64,000 nt of DNA from Thermodesulfobacteriota bacterium (GTDB lineage Bacteria > Thermosulfidibacterota > Thermosulfidibacteria > Thermosulfidibacterales > B14-G1). The DNA is taken from assembly GCA_024274915.1 (NCBI GenBank), contig JAJSAC010000068.1:18005-82004 (forward strand), read 5' to 3'. Both the position numbers and the translations under genes were made by a program. A model generated the notes under the pieces. That model had not been told where the DNA came from, did no database searches, and was given only the letters and a program-made list of their open reading frames with translations. Positions within the stretch are counted from its first letter, which is position 1. Each line of letters begins with the position of its first letter. This document shows, piece after piece, positions 46,902 through 56,323 of the stretch.

Positions 46902-47827
46902 TCCTGCCACACCTCTCCCTTTTGGGGCTGGTAGCCCCTGATGAAGCTGGCGCCGTCCATGGCCTTTTTGCCTGGAGGCTGAATCTGGAGGATCTCCAGG
47001 GCCCCCTGGCCACACGCCACTACTAAGGTGCCTTTCTTGGGGTGGGCTTCCAGTACCTCTCCCGGCTTGCCTTGATACCCTTCTGCTACCCGGGTGCGTA
47101 AGACCTTTATGGGGCCTTTGGGCCCCGGTAGGGATGCCCCTGGGGTGGGGCTCAGGCCTCGGATGAGGTTATGGAGTTCTTGGGCAGGCAGGCTCCAGGG
47201 GAGACGGGTTTCCTCTTTTTTGATGGGTGGTGCATAGGTAGCTTCTTCCTCCTTTTGGGGGATGGCTATTTTTTCGCCTCTATCCAGCATCTCTATGGCT
47301 TCTGCGAGAAGCCTGGCTCCCTCTAAGGCCAGCCTGTCGTGGAGTTCCCCGTAGGTCTCTTCGTGGTTTATGAAGGTCTTCTTTTGGAGGAAGATGTCCC
47401 CGGCGTCTAGGCGTTCGTTCATCCACATGATGGTCACCCCCGTCTCCTTCTCTCCACTCATGAGGACTCTCTGGAGAGGAGCAGCCCCTCGGTACTTGGG
47501 CAGGAGGGAGGGGTGTATATTAAGGCACCCCAGGGTGGGGAGCTCAAGGATGGATGGGGGGAGGATCTGGCCAAAAGAGACTACCACAATGAGGTGGGGG
47601 TTCAAGGCCTTTAACTCCTCTTCCATATCCCCCACCTTTTGGGGGGTGACCACGGGTAGTCCCAACTCCAGAGCCCTTTTTTTTACTGGGGTGGGGGAGA
47701 GCTTTTTGCCCCTCCCCCGAGGTCTATCGGGCTGGGTCACCACTTGGGAGATTTGGTGATGGGAGGTAGCCAAAGCTTCCAGGGAGGGCAGGGCAAAAGG
47801 AGAAGTGCCCATGAAAACTATTTGCAT
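46898..47827 (-). CDS. fmt: Methionyl-tRNA formyltransferase
   Basis: 309 residues from ATG at 47827. N-terminal Rossmann domain with IVFMGTSPFALPSLEAL and the catalytic region NIHPSLLPKYRGAAPLQ (Asn, His) plus ETGVTIMWMNERLDAGDI with the Asp; C-terminal OB-like domain for tRNA acceptor binding. Adds the formyl group to initiator Met-tRNA. Its first 10 bases overlap the GH57 gene; def is not next to it. Confidence 0.95.
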   Translation of the reverse strand: MQIVFMGTSPFALPSLEALATSHHQISQVVTQPDRPRGRGKKLSPTPVKKRALELGLPVVTPQKVGDMEEELKALNPHLIVVVSFGQILPPSILELPTLGCLNIHPSLLPKYRGAAPLQRVLMSGEKETGVTIMWMNERLDAGDIFLQKKTFINHEETYGELHDRLALEGARLLAEAIEMLDRGEKIAIPQKEEEATYAPPIKKEETRLPWSLPAQELHNLIRGLSPTPGASLPGPKGPIKVLRTRVAEGYQGKPGEVLEAHPKKGTLVVACGQGALEILQIQPPGKKAMDGASFIRGYQPQKGEVWQE

Positions 47828-49527
47828 GCCCCCTCCTTCCAGCACCATGGGTCCAATTCGGGGAAGAGGGAGTCTCGCTCCTGTAACCTCTTAAGAAGTT
47901 GGCTACACTCTTCGGGTAAGCTTTTATCCTCCAAGGCACCTTTCACACCCTTCCACAGATCCATGAAGGCTTGATAATGTACGGCCACCCTACCCTCGGC
48001 GTAATCCCTGGCACTCCATGTGGTGATGAGGAAGGGCCAGTCCGAACTTTGGAGAAGAAGTAGCTCCCTGGCCATCTGGGTTATGGCTTCTTGGACTGGT
48101 TGGGGCAGGTCTATGTCTCTTGTCTCCTCTAATAAGGGGAAGAGGAGATCTTCAGCTTGGTAGATCTTTTCCCATACCCACTGGGTCCATTCATTGAGCC
48201 ATATATAATGGAACCCGCCTTCGCCCCAGGAGCCTTCGGGCAGTGAAACAATCTCTCTAGGGGGGTGTTCTTCTAGGTACTCGCTACAAGTGGTGGCTGT
48301 CACTTCTTCCTCCTGGGCCAGCCCTTCCAGAACTTCTTCTATCCATAGGGGCCCTTCGAACCACCAGTGGCCGAAGAGTTCAGCGTCGTAAGGAGCTACC
48401 ATGATACCTCCGGGTTGCTCCCGGAGGGCTTCTTTTATGAGGGAGATGAAGTGGGAGGCGTGCTCTTTTACCGCTTTCCTGGCCTTTTCTGGCTCGTAGA
48501 TCTCCTTGGATGCTAGGTCTTTGTTGGTGCCGGTCACTTTCCAATACCGATGGCCGCCGGGGAAGTGCTTTTTGTGAAACTCCAAATAACGAAAGTCTCC
48601 AGGATACCCGTGTTCACCGCTCCACACCTGGAGGGCAGTTACGGGGTCTCTGCCAAAAGCGATGGCTCCCTGGTCTTTGCCTGGGGAAACCACATAGTAT
48701 GGATAGTAAGGGGAGCGGTCCTTCTTTTCTGGGGTGTATTCTTTTTCGAACTGTTTCCAAAGGAGTTTCAGGGCTTCAAAGCGGTCCATATAGGTGCCGA
48801 TGGCTTTGCCACCTCGGATGAGGTGCGTGTCCACGAAGAAGTACTGTACACCGTTTTCATTAAGGACCTCCTCTATGCCCTTTCGAGGGTATGCTTCCTC
48901 GTGGCCGACGGGGGGTTTCCAGTTGTAAGAGGGACGGTAGCCACACTCGGGAAGCCAGATGCCCTTGGGTTCCTTACCAAAGTGCTTCTCGTATATCTCT
49001 ATACCCATTTTAACCTGGGCTTCCACCGATTCGTCTTTTTTGAGGAGGGGCAAGTACCCGTGGGTGGCAGCAGAGGTGATGATTTCCAGTTCTCCCTCTT
49101 CCTGGAGGGTTCGAAATCCCCATATTATGTCCCTACCCCACTGGGAGATGTATTTTTTTAGGAGACCTCCATAAAAGTCGAACCACATGTCTGCCAGATT
49201 GGCCATTTCTGTGAGGCCGCATTCCTTGAACTCCTTCGCGTTTTCCCTAGCGGCCTTGATTTTGAGATTGAGGTAGTCCACAAAGTTTTCTTTGAACGAG
49301 TCGTGGCTCAACTGCTCCGCCAGAACGGGGGTGATGCCCATGACCACTTTGACGGGTACTTCCTTTTCCCACAGACGGCAGAAGACGTCTAGCAAGGGGA
49401 GATAGGTTTCCGCCGCTGATTCATATAACCAGTCTGTGCCGTGGGGCCAGGTACCGTGTTGCAGTACATAGGGCAGGTGACCATGGAGCACAAATGTGAA
49501 GTGACCTTTGTTCAAACCCTGCCTCAT
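47818..49527 (-). CDS. GH57 family 1,4-alpha-glucan branching enzyme
   Basis: 569 residues. N-terminal (beta/alpha)7 catalytic barrel of GH57 with FVLHGHLPYV, the nucleophile Glu in GIWLPECGYRP, and the general acid Asp in YDAELFGHWWFEGP; C-terminal DUF1957 helical domain. These are the conserved regions of GH57 branching enzymes from Thermus/Thermotoga/Thermococcus rather than of 4-alpha-glucanotransferases. It makes alpha-1,6 branches in glycogen. GGAGGAGAG precedes ATG 49527, with the promoter at 49560-49587. Confidence 0.88.
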   Translation of the reverse strand: MRQGLNKGHFTFVLHGHLPYVLQHGTWPHGTDWLYESAAETYLPLLDVFCRLWEKEVPVKVVMGITPVLAEQLSHDSFKENFVDYLNLKIKAARENAKEFKECGLTEMANLADMWFDFYGGLLKKYISQWGRDIIWGFRTLQEEGELEIITSAATHGYLPLLKKDESVEAQVKMGIEIYEKHFGKEPKGIWLPECGYRPSYNWKPPVGHEEAYPRKGIEEVLNENGVQYFFVDTHLIRGGKAIGTYMDRFEALKLLWKQFEKEYTPEKKDRSPYYPYYVVSPGKDQGAIAFGRDPVTALQVWSGEHGYPGDFRYLEFHKKHFPGGHRYWKVTGTNKDLASKEIYEPEKARKAVKEHASHFISLIKEALREQPGGIMVAPYDAELFGHWWFEGPLWIEEVLEGLAQEEEVTATTCSEYLEEHPPREIVSLPEGSWGEGGFHYIWLNEWTQWVWEKIYQAEDLLFPLLEETRDIDLPQPVQEAITQMARELLLLQSSDWPFLITTWSARDYAEGRVAVHYQAFMDLWKGVKGALEDKSLPEECSQLLKRLQERDSLFPELDPWCWKEGACK

Positions 49528-49540
49528 CTCTCCTCCTTAT

Positions 49541-49562
49541 AAAAATCAATTTTTTGATTTTT
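49541..49562. promoter_or_regulatory. Operator-like inverted repeat at the GH57 start site
   Basis: AAAAATCAA (49541-49549) / TTGATTTTT (49554-49562), perfect 9-bp arms with a 4-base centre. It overlaps the -10 box and the expected transcription start of the minus-strand GH57 gene and ends 13 bases before its ATG. Confidence 0.55.
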
Positions 49563-49587
49563 ATACCCGGTGCCTTTTTGTTGCCAA
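49560..49587 (-). promoter_or_regulatory. Probable sigma-70 promoter of the GH57-fmt-ccdA operon
   Basis: On the minus strand TTGGCA (49587-49582), 16-base spacer, TATAAA (49565-49560). The next three genes on this strand overlap, so it probably drives all of them. Confidence 0.6.
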
Positions 49588-50073
49588 ATTTTTACACTGT
49601 ATACACTCACCAGAGAGGATTATCCAGTATGCGGACGGAATAAAGGGTATAAAAACTTTGGGGTTTGTGTCGGCCCTTTGGAGGAGGTTGTGGGGTTTTC
49701 GGCTATGGGGGAGTACTTGGTAGGTGGCCTTCCTTCCCAGGACTTCCCCCAAAATTCCCTTCCTGGTAAAGGCATCATGTTCAGAATCCTGGATTTTTTC
49801 TTTCCAACAAGTGAAAGGGCGGGGCATTCCTCCCTTGCCCATGGCTGATAGCTGATGGCTCATGGCTCATGGCTGATAGCAACTATGAGCTATGAACTAT
49901 GAACTACGAGCTATGAGCTATCATCTCTGCGGTCGGAACGCCTCGCCCTGACCCATAAGACCAAAAACGGGGGAAGTCCCGGCCTTCCTTCCCCCTTGAA
50001 AAAGACTGGCTGGGCTTTGTACAAGGGTAAGATAGAAGGGATAGATTCACAGTTCGTCAAGAGGAGGATTAAG
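49588..50073. other. Gene-free stretch between the GH57 gene and hemB
   Basis: About 490 bases with no convincing gene: the open frames on both strands have no family resemblance and mirror one another. It holds the degenerate repeat block at 49841-49923. A GGGGAGTACTTG and TATAAA-like patch near 49650 is unremarkable. Confidence 0.5.
49841..49923. repeat. Degenerate short tandem repeat block
   Basis: About nine imperfect 7-10 base units built on GCTCAT/GCTGAT/GCTATGA. The first half reads ATGGCTGATAGC/ATGGCTC, and the second is GAGCTATGAACTATGAACTA-like. The halves are roughly inverted relative to each other, so the block could fold. It is unlike the surrounding sequence and looks like replication-slippage or a small repeat element. 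Confidence 0.75.
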
Positions 50074-51054
50074 GTGGCATTTCCAGTGCATCGGCCCAGG
50101 AGGCTGAGAGGTTCGGAGAACATCAGGAGGATGGTGAGGGAAACCCGGCTCTCGGTGGATCAGCTGATCCAACCCTTTTTTGTTATTTATGGCGAAGATG
50201 TGGTCAATCCCGTGGCATCCATGCCCGGAGTCCATCAGTTCTCTGTAGACCGGTTGGTTCCTCAGGTGAAGGAGACCTGGGGGTTAGGGATCCCCGCCGT
50301 GCTTCTCTTTGGCATTCCTGAGCATAAAGATTCAGTGGGGTCCGGGGCTTACGATAAGGAGGGGATCATACAGCAGGCCATAAGGGCTATCAAGGAAGCG
50401 GTCCCCGAGATTCTGGTCATTACCGATGTGTGTCTCTGTGAGTATACCGATCATGGCCACTGTGGCGTGGTGAGCGAGGATGGAGAAGTCCTCAATGACC
50501 CTACACTGGAGTTGTTGGCTAAAGAGGCCCTGTCCCACGTGGAGGCGGGAGCTGACATTGTTGCTCCTTCTGACATGATGGACGGTAGGGTTGGGGCCAT
50601 CAGGGGGGCCCTGGATGAGGCAGGGTACAGCAACATTCCCATTCTCTCCTATGCGGTGAAGTACGCTTCGGCCTTCTATGGTCCTTTCAGGGATGCTGCT
50701 GAGTCGGCTCCTAGGTTTGGCGACAGGAGGGCCTATCAGATGGACCCCTGCAATGTTAGGGAGGCTGTCAAGGAGGCCCAATTGGATCTGGAGGAGGGGG
50801 CCGACATGCTAATGGTGAAGCCTGCATTGGCCTACCTAGATGTCATCAGGGTTATCCGGGAGACCTTCCCTCATGTCCCCCTAGTTGCTTACAACGTGAG
50901 TGGTGAGTACTCTTTGATAAAGGCGGCGGCTCAGATGGGCTGGGTGGATGGGGAGAGAGTGATGATGGAAACCCTGCTGGCCATCAAGAGGGCTGGGGCC
51001 GATATCATTATCACCTATTTTGCCATGGAGGTGGCCAGGATTCTGAGCAACTGA
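50074..51054 (+). CDS. hemB: Delta-aminolevulinic acid dehydratase (porphobilinogen synthase)
   Basis: 326 residues from GTG 50074, which has AGAGGAGG just upstream; a much earlier TTG would add an unlikely tail. It joins two ALA molecules to porphobilinogen. Schiff-base lysines lie in [19 protein letters not shown] and [12 protein letters not shown]. The [12 protein letters not shown] cysteines mark the zinc-dependent type. Heme made through this step is needed for the cytochromes of the window. Confidence 0.95.
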   Translation: MAFPVHRPRRLRGSENIRRMVRETRLSVDQLIQPFFVIYGEDVVNPVASMPGVHQFSVDRLVPQVKETWGLGIPAVLLFGIPEHKDSVGSGAYDKEGIIQQAIRAIKEAVPEILVITDVCLCEYTDHGHCGVVSEDGEVLNDPTLELLAKEALSHVEAGADIVAPSDMMDGRVGAIRGALDEAGYSNIPILSYAVKYASAFYGPFRDAAESAPRFGDRRAYQMDPCNVREAVKEAQLDLEEGADMLMVKPALAYLDVIRVIRETFPHVPLVAYNVSGEYSLIKAAAQMGWVDGERVMMETLLAIKRAGADIIITYFAMEVARILSN

Positions 51055-51370
51055 GTTGGGGAGAAACAGGTCCCATTGGCAAGGCCTTCTCCGACCCCGC
51101 ACTTTCTTCCCTGCCTCATGGTCGTTTTTTAGGAGAGGATCCCATTCTTTCCCATTTTGTTGTTTTGCAAAATCTAGGTTTAAATAATTTACTCTGGAAG
51201 TTTCTCGTTTGTTTTATTTTTCTCCTTGCTTCCCTGTTTAGACCTATTGGGCAGGTTTAAACGATGTATCATAAAAGGTCCGCTGTTTATATGGGTATAA
51301 TAAAGGGTTGCAATAAAAATCACAATATGCTAACCCTTGCCCGGCTTTAATCCCGGTGGGGGGTGGAATC
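51055..51370 (+). promoter_or_regulatory. Gene-free leader region before nuoA with a -10 candidate
   Basis: About 316 bases without a gene, AT-rich in its second half. TATAAT at 51296-51301 is a perfect -10, but no good -35 stands at the right distance, so an activator or extended promoter may be used. A stretch of T at about 51123-51130 could end the hemB transcript, though no clear hairpin precedes it. Confidence 0.35.
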
Positions 51371-51736
51371 ATGTATCAACACATCAGTCAATACACACCG
51401 GTCCTTCTCTTTTTTGCCCTAGCCATTGGTTTTGGCGTTGGAGCCTTGCTTTTTGCCTATCTGGTGAGACCTAGCAAGCCTGATCCTGAGAAACTCTCTC
51501 CTTACGAGTGCGGTATTCCCCCTCTCATATCCGTAAGGGAGAGGGTACCCATCCGGTTCTTCATCATTGTTATGCTCTTTCTTCTCTTCGATGTTGAGGC
51601 CATCTTTATGTATCCTTGGGCAGTGGTTTATGAGCGCATAGGTTGGTGGGGTTTTATAGAGATGTTTCTCTTCATTGCCATCCTTTTGGTGGGATACGTA
51701 TACGCTTGGGCGAAAGGAGCATTGGAATGGGAGTGA
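51371..51736 (+). CDS. nuoA: Complex I subunit NuoA (ND3)
   Basis: 121 residues, three transmembrane helices, with the conserved loop PYECGIPP and the [11 protein letters not shown] helix. It links the peripheral arm to the membrane arm near the quinone site. First of eleven contiguous genes; the end overlaps nuoB. Confidence 0.95.
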   Translation: MYQHISQYTPVLLFFALAIGFGVGALLFAYLVRPSKPDPEKLSPYECGIPPLISVRERVPIRFFIIVMLFLLFDVEAIFMYPWAVVYERIGWWGFIEMFLFIAILLVGYVYAWAKGALEWE

Positions 51737-52203
51737 TAGAGAGGAAACTACCGGACAACGCCCTGACCCAGCTCATTGACAAGGTGGTGAACTGGGCCAG
51801 GCGTTCTTCTCTGTGGCCCATGACCTTCGGGTTGGCCTGCTGCGCCATAGAAATGATGGCAGCCGGTGCTTCCCGGTATGACTTTGACCGATTTGGTGTC
51901 ATCTTTAGGGCTACACCCCGCCAGTCAGACGTGATGATCGTGGCAGGGACGGTAACGGTGAAGATGGCTCCTGTACTGCGCAAGGTCTACGACCAGATGC
52001 CGGAGCCCCGGTGGGTCATCTCCATGGGGACTTGTGCCAATACCGGTAAAAACTTTGATACCTATCATGTGGTCCAAGGGGTGGAGCAGATAGTTCCTGT
52101 GGACGTTTATGTTCCTGGCTGCCCTCCCAGACCCGAAGGGCTCATGTATGGAGTGATCCTGCTTCAGGAAAGGATAGATCAGATGAAGGTTTTCAGGAAA
52201 TGA
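51727..52203 (+). CDS. nuoB: Complex I subunit NuoB (PSST)
   Basis: 158 residues. It binds the terminal 4Fe-4S cluster N2: tandem cysteines in LACCAIEMM, then GTCANTG and PGCPPRPEG. All four ligands are present. It passes electrons to quinone. Starts at ATG 51727, overlapping nuoA by 10 bases. Confidence 0.95.
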   Translation: MGVIERKLPDNALTQLIDKVVNWARRSSLWPMTFGLACCAIEMMAAGASRYDFDRFGVIFRATPRQSDVMIVAGTVTVKMAPVLRKVYDQMPEPRWVISMGTCANTGKNFDTYHVVQGVEQIVPVDVYVPGCPPRPEGLMYGVILLQERIDQMKVFRK

Positions 52204-52212
52204 GGTGGAGCC

Positions 52213-52863
52213 ATGGCTGAAGAGAAAGGGAAGAAAATGTCCGAGGAAGAAGCTAAAGAGGGAGAGAAGCCCAAGGCTCCTGCCGCTAAAGAGGCTTCTG
52301 AGAAGAGAGTTGCAGCTCCCAAAGAGCCCCCCCCCGAGGAACCCCAGGTGGACGTTGATTCCCTGCCCCTGGTGAAAAGGGTGAAAAGTGCCAAGGGGGG
52401 GCTCATCGAAGATGTCAAATACTTCAGGGGGGAGATCACCTTCCTGGTGAAGAAAGATGGGATTGTGGACCTATGCCATTTTCTTAAGGACGATACTGAG
52501 ACCCAGTTCAACTTCCTTACCGAGGTGATTGGGACCCATTACCCTGAACGGGAGAAACCCTTTGAGGTGGTGTACCACCTCTATTCCACCACCAAGAAAC
52601 ACCGGGTGAGGCTCAAGGTTCAGTTGGCCGAAGATGAAGAAGTGGAAAGTGTCTTTCCCGTGTGGAGGTCGGCTACCTGGTATGAAAGGGAAGTTTACGA
52701 CATGGTGGGTGTCAGGTTCACCAACCATCCTGATCTAAGGCGGATTCTTCTCCCCGACGATTGGGAGGGTCATCCCTTGAGGAAGGACTATCCCCTGCAA
52801 GGGCCTCCGGGTTATCGGGAAGCCTGGTTAAAGGCCCATTGCGCAAGCACCAACAAACTCTGA
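52213..52863 (+). CDS. nuoC: Complex I subunit NuoC, with charged N-terminal extension
   Basis: 216 residues. The 30-kDa domain ([57 protein letters not shown]) begins at about residue 60. The first 50 residues are a low-complexity Lys/Glu/Ala/Pro extension not usual for NuoC. Helps form the quinone cavity with NuoD. Confidence 0.94.
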   Translation: MAEEKGKKMSEEEAKEGEKPKAPAAKEASEKRVAAPKEPPPEEPQVDVDSLPLVKRVKSAKGGLIEDVKYFRGEITFLVKKDGIVDLCHFLKDDTETQFNFLTEVIGTHYPEREKPFEVVYHLYSTTKKHRVRLKVQLAEDEEVESVFPVWRSATWYEREVYDMVGVRFTNHPDLRRILLPDDWEGHPLRKDYPLQGPPGYREAWLKAHCASTNKL

Positions 52864-52874
52864 GGGTAGATGCC

Positions 52875-54047
52875 ATGATGGAAAAGGGTTTGATGGATAA
52901 AGGTTCCGTGGAGGGGCAGGTCGTTGACTATCTTATGAGGGAGACCCTCAAAACCAGGGAGATGTGGATCAATATGGGTCCTCAACACCCCAGTACCCAC
53001 GGGGTGTTGAGGCTCATCTTGGCTCTAGAAGGTGAGAGGATCGTCGATACAGAGGTCGTTATAGGTTATCTCCATCGAGGTATGGAAAAACTGGCTGAGG
53101 CCAAGACCTATCCCCAGTTTCTCCCCTATACCGATCGCTTGGACTACATCTCTTCCCACGCCATGAACTTTGGGTATGTCCTAGCTGTGGAGAAGCTCAT
53201 GGGTATAGAGGTGCCTGATCGGGCCCAGTACATCCGAGTGATGATGGCGGAGCTCACCAGGATCTCCAGCCATCTCCTCTGGCTGGCCACTCATGCCCTG
53301 GACATAGGAGCCATGACCGTCTTTCTCTACTGTTTCCGTGAAAGGGAGATGATCTTGGATCTCTGCGAAATGGCCGGTGGCGCCAGGCTCACCACCAGCT
53401 ATTTCAGGATTGGTGGTGTGGCCCACGACCTGCCTGATGGTTTCATTGAACAGGCCCGGGAATTCTGTAGAATCTTTCCCAAGAAGGCCAAAGACTACGA
53501 TGATCTCATCTTAAAGAACCGTATTTGGCTCTCCAGGACAGTGAATGTGGCCAAGATTTCGGGCGAAGAAGCCCTCAATCTTGGGCTCACCGGCCCTAAT
53601 ATTAGGGGTTCTGGGGTCTATTGGGATATCCGCAAAGACGAGCCCTATTCCAATTATGACAAGCTGGACTGGGAGATAGCGGTTTACGACGGATGTGACG
53701 TTTACGCCCGATACCTGGTGAGGCTGAAAGAGATGAGGGAATCTTGCAAGATTGTGTCCCAATGCTTGGATGTCCTGGAGAAGCTGGACGGACCTGTCAT
53801 GGCCAAGGTGCCCAAGGTGATAAAGCCTCCTGAAGGGGAGGTTTACGCATCTGTTGAGGCTCCCAAGGGGGAGCTGGGTTTCTACATAGTGAGCGACGGC
53901 TCGCCCAAGCCCTATAGGCTCAAGATTAAAGCTCCGTCTTTTGCCAACCTCATCTCTATTCCTACCATGGTGAAGGGGCACATGGTGGCAGACGTTATCG
54001 CTGCTATAGGGAGCATAGACGTGGTCCTGGGCGAAGTGGACAGGTAA
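52875..54047 (+). CDS. nuoD: Complex I subunit NuoD (49 kDa)
   Basis: 390 residues from ATG 52875. It forms the quinone-binding cavity with NuoB. Visible: INMGPQHPSTHGVLRL with the conserved His, GYLHRGMEKLAE, DRLDYISSHAMN and GLTGPNIRGSGVYWDIRKDEPY. It ends SIDVVLGEVDR as in the family. NuoC and NuoD are separate genes, unlike the E. coli fusion. Confidence 0.95.
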   Translation: MMEKGLMDKGSVEGQVVDYLMRETLKTREMWINMGPQHPSTHGVLRLILALEGERIVDTEVVIGYLHRGMEKLAEAKTYPQFLPYTDRLDYISSHAMNFGYVLAVEKLMGIEVPDRAQYIRVMMAELTRISSHLLWLATHALDIGAMTVFLYCFREREMILDLCEMAGGARLTTSYFRIGGVAHDLPDGFIEQAREFCRIFPKKAKDYDDLILKNRIWLSRTVNVAKISGEEALNLGLTGPNIRGSGVYWDIRKDEPYSNYDKLDWEIAVYDGCDVYARYLVRLKEMRESCKIVSQCLDVLEKLDGPVMAKVPKVIKPPEGEVYASVEAPKGELGFYIVSDGSPKPYRLKIKAPSFANLISIPTMVKGHMVADVIAAIGSIDVVLGEVDR

Positions 54048-54058
54048 GGAGGTAGGAT

Positions 54059-55012
54059 ATGACACAGGAGCTGGTGCTGGTTGTCATAAAGATGATCGTG
54101 GTCTTTGCTGTGGCCTTGCTGGTTGTGGCGTATCTCACCTACTTCGAGCGTAAAATTATAGGCCACATGCAACTGAGACTGGGACCCATGAGGGTGGGAC
54201 CCCATGGTCTTCTCCAACCCATCGCCGATGGTCTCAAACTCTTTGTGAAGGAGGATATAGTACCCCACGATAGTGACCGTTGGACCTTCTACTTTGCCCC
54301 TATCCTCAACTTGGTGTGTGCTCTGGTGCTGTTGGCCGTTATCCCCTTTTCTTATAACTTCATGGTCACCCGGCTGAATATCGGGGTCCTTTACATCCTC
54401 TCTCTGGCTTCGGTGGGTACCATTGCTCTCCTTTTGGCAGGCTGGTCTTCTGGTTCTAAGTATCCCATTCTGGGTGGCCTGAGATCAGCAGCCCAAATCT
54501 TTTCTTATGAAATCTTCTTAGGCTTTTCTATCATGGGTGTCCTCATGATCTCCGGGTCCCTGGACTTGGTGAAGATTGTGGAGGCCCAGAGTAAGGTGTG
54601 GAACATCGTCTACCAGCCTGTTGCTTTTGTGGTTTACATCATCGCTGCCTTGGGCGAACTCAACAGGACGCCCTTCGATCTTCCTGAAGCGGAGACAGAG
54701 CTGGTGGCTGGTTTCCACACCGAGTACAGCGGCTTCAAATTCGCTTACTTTTTCTTGGCAGAGTATGCCAACATGATCATTGTCTCCTGTATGGCTGTCA
54801 TTCTCTTCCTGGGGGGCTGGAAGGGTCCTGTGCTGCCGGGTATCGTCTGGTTCCTCATTAAGATGTGTGCCTTCTTCTACTTCTTCATCTGGGTGAGGGC
54901 TACCTTCCCCAGATACAGGTACGACCAGTTCATGAGGATAGGCTGGAAGATAATGCTACCTGTCACCCTGGCCAACATCCTGGTGACGGGTATTGTGATG
55001 ATGCTGGTTTAG
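54059..55012 (+). CDS. nuoH: Complex I subunit NuoH (ND1)
   Basis: 317 residues, eight transmembrane helices. [43 protein letters not shown] region and the acidic loop [22 protein letters not shown] are intact. It forms the quinone tunnel in the membrane. Confidence 0.95.
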   Translation: MTQELVLVVIKMIVVFAVALLVVAYLTYFERKIIGHMQLRLGPMRVGPHGLLQPIADGLKLFVKEDIVPHDSDRWTFYFAPILNLVCALVLLAVIPFSYNFMVTRLNIGVLYILSLASVGTIALLLAGWSSGSKYPILGGLRSAAQIFSYEIFLGFSIMGVLMISGSLDLVKIVEAQSKVWNIVYQPVAFVVYIIAALGELNRTPFDLPEAETELVAGFHTEYSGFKFAYFFLAEYANMIIVSCMAVILFLGGWKGPVLPGIVWFLIKMCAFFYFFIWVRATFPRYRYDQFMRIGWKIMLPVTLANILVTGIVMMLV

Positions 55013-55024
55013 GGAGGTGACAAG

Positions 55025-55477
55025 GTGGGTCTGGTGCAGAAAGTTCTCATGAAGGACCTGTTGATAGGGCTTAGACGAACGGTCACCTACAACTATCAGA
55101 GGGCCATCACCATGCAATACCCCAGGGAAAAGTGGACCCCTTATCCCCGTTTCCGGGGGGTTATACGTCTCACTCACGATGAAGATGGGAATCTCAAATG
55201 TATCGCCTGTGGCATGTGTGCCCGGGCCTGTCCAGTGAGCTGTATCACCATCAAAACCGAGGGAAAGGGCAAAGAGAGGAAGCTTGTGGACTTTATTATA
55301 GACTTCGGCGTGTGCCTTTTCTGCGGGTTTTGCGTGGAGGCCTGCCCCGTAAAGGGGAAGGCGATAGAGATGACCAGCTACTACGAGGCGGCCACTTACG
55401 ACAGGGACGATTTGATATTCGATATCAATAAACTCCAGGCCGATTACGAAGCCTGGGAGAGGACCTTTAAAAAGTGA
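55025..55477 (+). CDS. nuoI: Complex I subunit NuoI (TYKY)
   Basis: 150 residues from GTG 55025. Two 4Fe-4S binding repeats [15 protein letters not shown] and [15 protein letters not shown] carry clusters N6a and N6b. In a complex without NuoEFG this subunit is the likely entry point for electrons, for example from ferredoxin. Confidence 0.95.
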   Translation: MGLVQKVLMKDLLIGLRRTVTYNYQRAITMQYPREKWTPYPRFRGVIRLTHDEDGNLKCIACGMCARACPVSCITIKTEGKGKERKLVDFIIDFGVCLFCGFCVEACPVKGKAIEMTSYYEAATYDRDDLIFDINKLQADYEAWERTFKK

Positions 55478-55490
55478 AAGGGGTAAGGGC

Positions 55491-56003
55491 ATGAGCTGGT
55501 CACAGCTGTTTTTTTATGTTTTCGCGGTCCTTGCGGTGATCATGTCCCTCATGGTGGTCACCAGGAGGAAGGCCATTCATAGCGCCATATTTCTCATCCT
55601 CGCCTTCATCTGTTTTGCCGCTACCTATATCGTCATGAACGCCGAGCTGCTGGCAGCTATCCAGGTCTTGGTATATGCCGGCGGTGTGGTTGGACTCATC
55701 ATCTTTGTCATCATGCTGGTGAAGGCTGAGGAGGATGAGGTGAGGCAGACCCATGGCCAGTGGATCATAGCGGCCTTCATCGCCCTCATATTGGTGGTAG
55801 AAGTGGCTTTTGTATTTCTGGGTAACCTGGTTCAGAGGACTGGGAATTTGGCCGGTAAAATGGCCCAGGCGGGGGGCAACACCGAGGCAGTGGGATTGGT
55901 TCTCTATACCAAGTACCTGTTTCCCTTTGAAGTGGCTTCCGTCCTCCTGCTGGCCGCCATGATCGGAGCCATAGTACTGGCCAAGTATAAACTGGAGAGG
56001 TGA
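55491..56003 (+). CDS. nuoJ: Complex I subunit NuoJ (ND6)
   Basis: 170 residues, five transmembrane helices, with [19 protein letters not shown] and the conserved Gly-rich helix [17 protein letters not shown]. Helps couple quinone reduction to proton channels. Confidence 0.93.
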   Translation: MSWSQLFFYVFAVLAVIMSLMVVTRRKAIHSAIFLILAFICFAATYIVMNAELLAAIQVLVYAGGVVGLIIFVIMLVKAEEDEVRQTHGQWIIAAFIALILVVEVAFVFLGNLVQRTGNLAGKMAQAGGNTEAVGLVLYTKYLFPFEVASVLLLAAMIGAIVLAKYKLER

Positions 56004-56007
56004 GGAG

Positions 56008-56310
56008 ATGATTCCCTTGAGCCATATCATCATCTTTTCCCTCATCATCTTCACTATAGGGATGGTGGGAGCCCTGAGCAGGAGAAACGTGTTTATCGTT
56101 CTCATGTCAATAGAGCTTATGCTCAACGCGGTGAATATCGCCCTGATAGGTGTCTCCTCGGCTATGGGAAACCTCATAGGCCAGGTGCTGGCCATCTTCA
56201 TCATTACCGTAGCGGCAGGGGAGGCTGCCGTGGGGTTGGCCATTGTGGTGGCCCTTTACAGAAACAGGCTCACCGTCAACGTTGACGCCATCAATCTATT
56301 GAAATGGTGA
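56008..56310 (+). CDS. nuoK: Complex I subunit NuoK (ND4L)
   Basis: 100 residues, three transmembrane helices; [21 protein letters not shown] and [18 protein letters not shown] with the two membrane glutamates of the proton path. Confidence 0.95.
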   Translation: MIPLSHIIIFSLIIFTIGMVGALSRRNVFIVLMSIELMLNAVNIALIGVSSAMGNLIGQVLAIFIITVAAGEAAVGLAIVVALYRNRLTVNVDAINLLKW

Positions 56311-56323
56311 GGGGAGGAGGGAG

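Noticed and set aside
49561..49863. Open frames on both strands between GH57 and hemB as genes
   Set aside because: No family resemblance, no Shine-Dalgarno, odd composition, and overlap with the promoter and repeat block.
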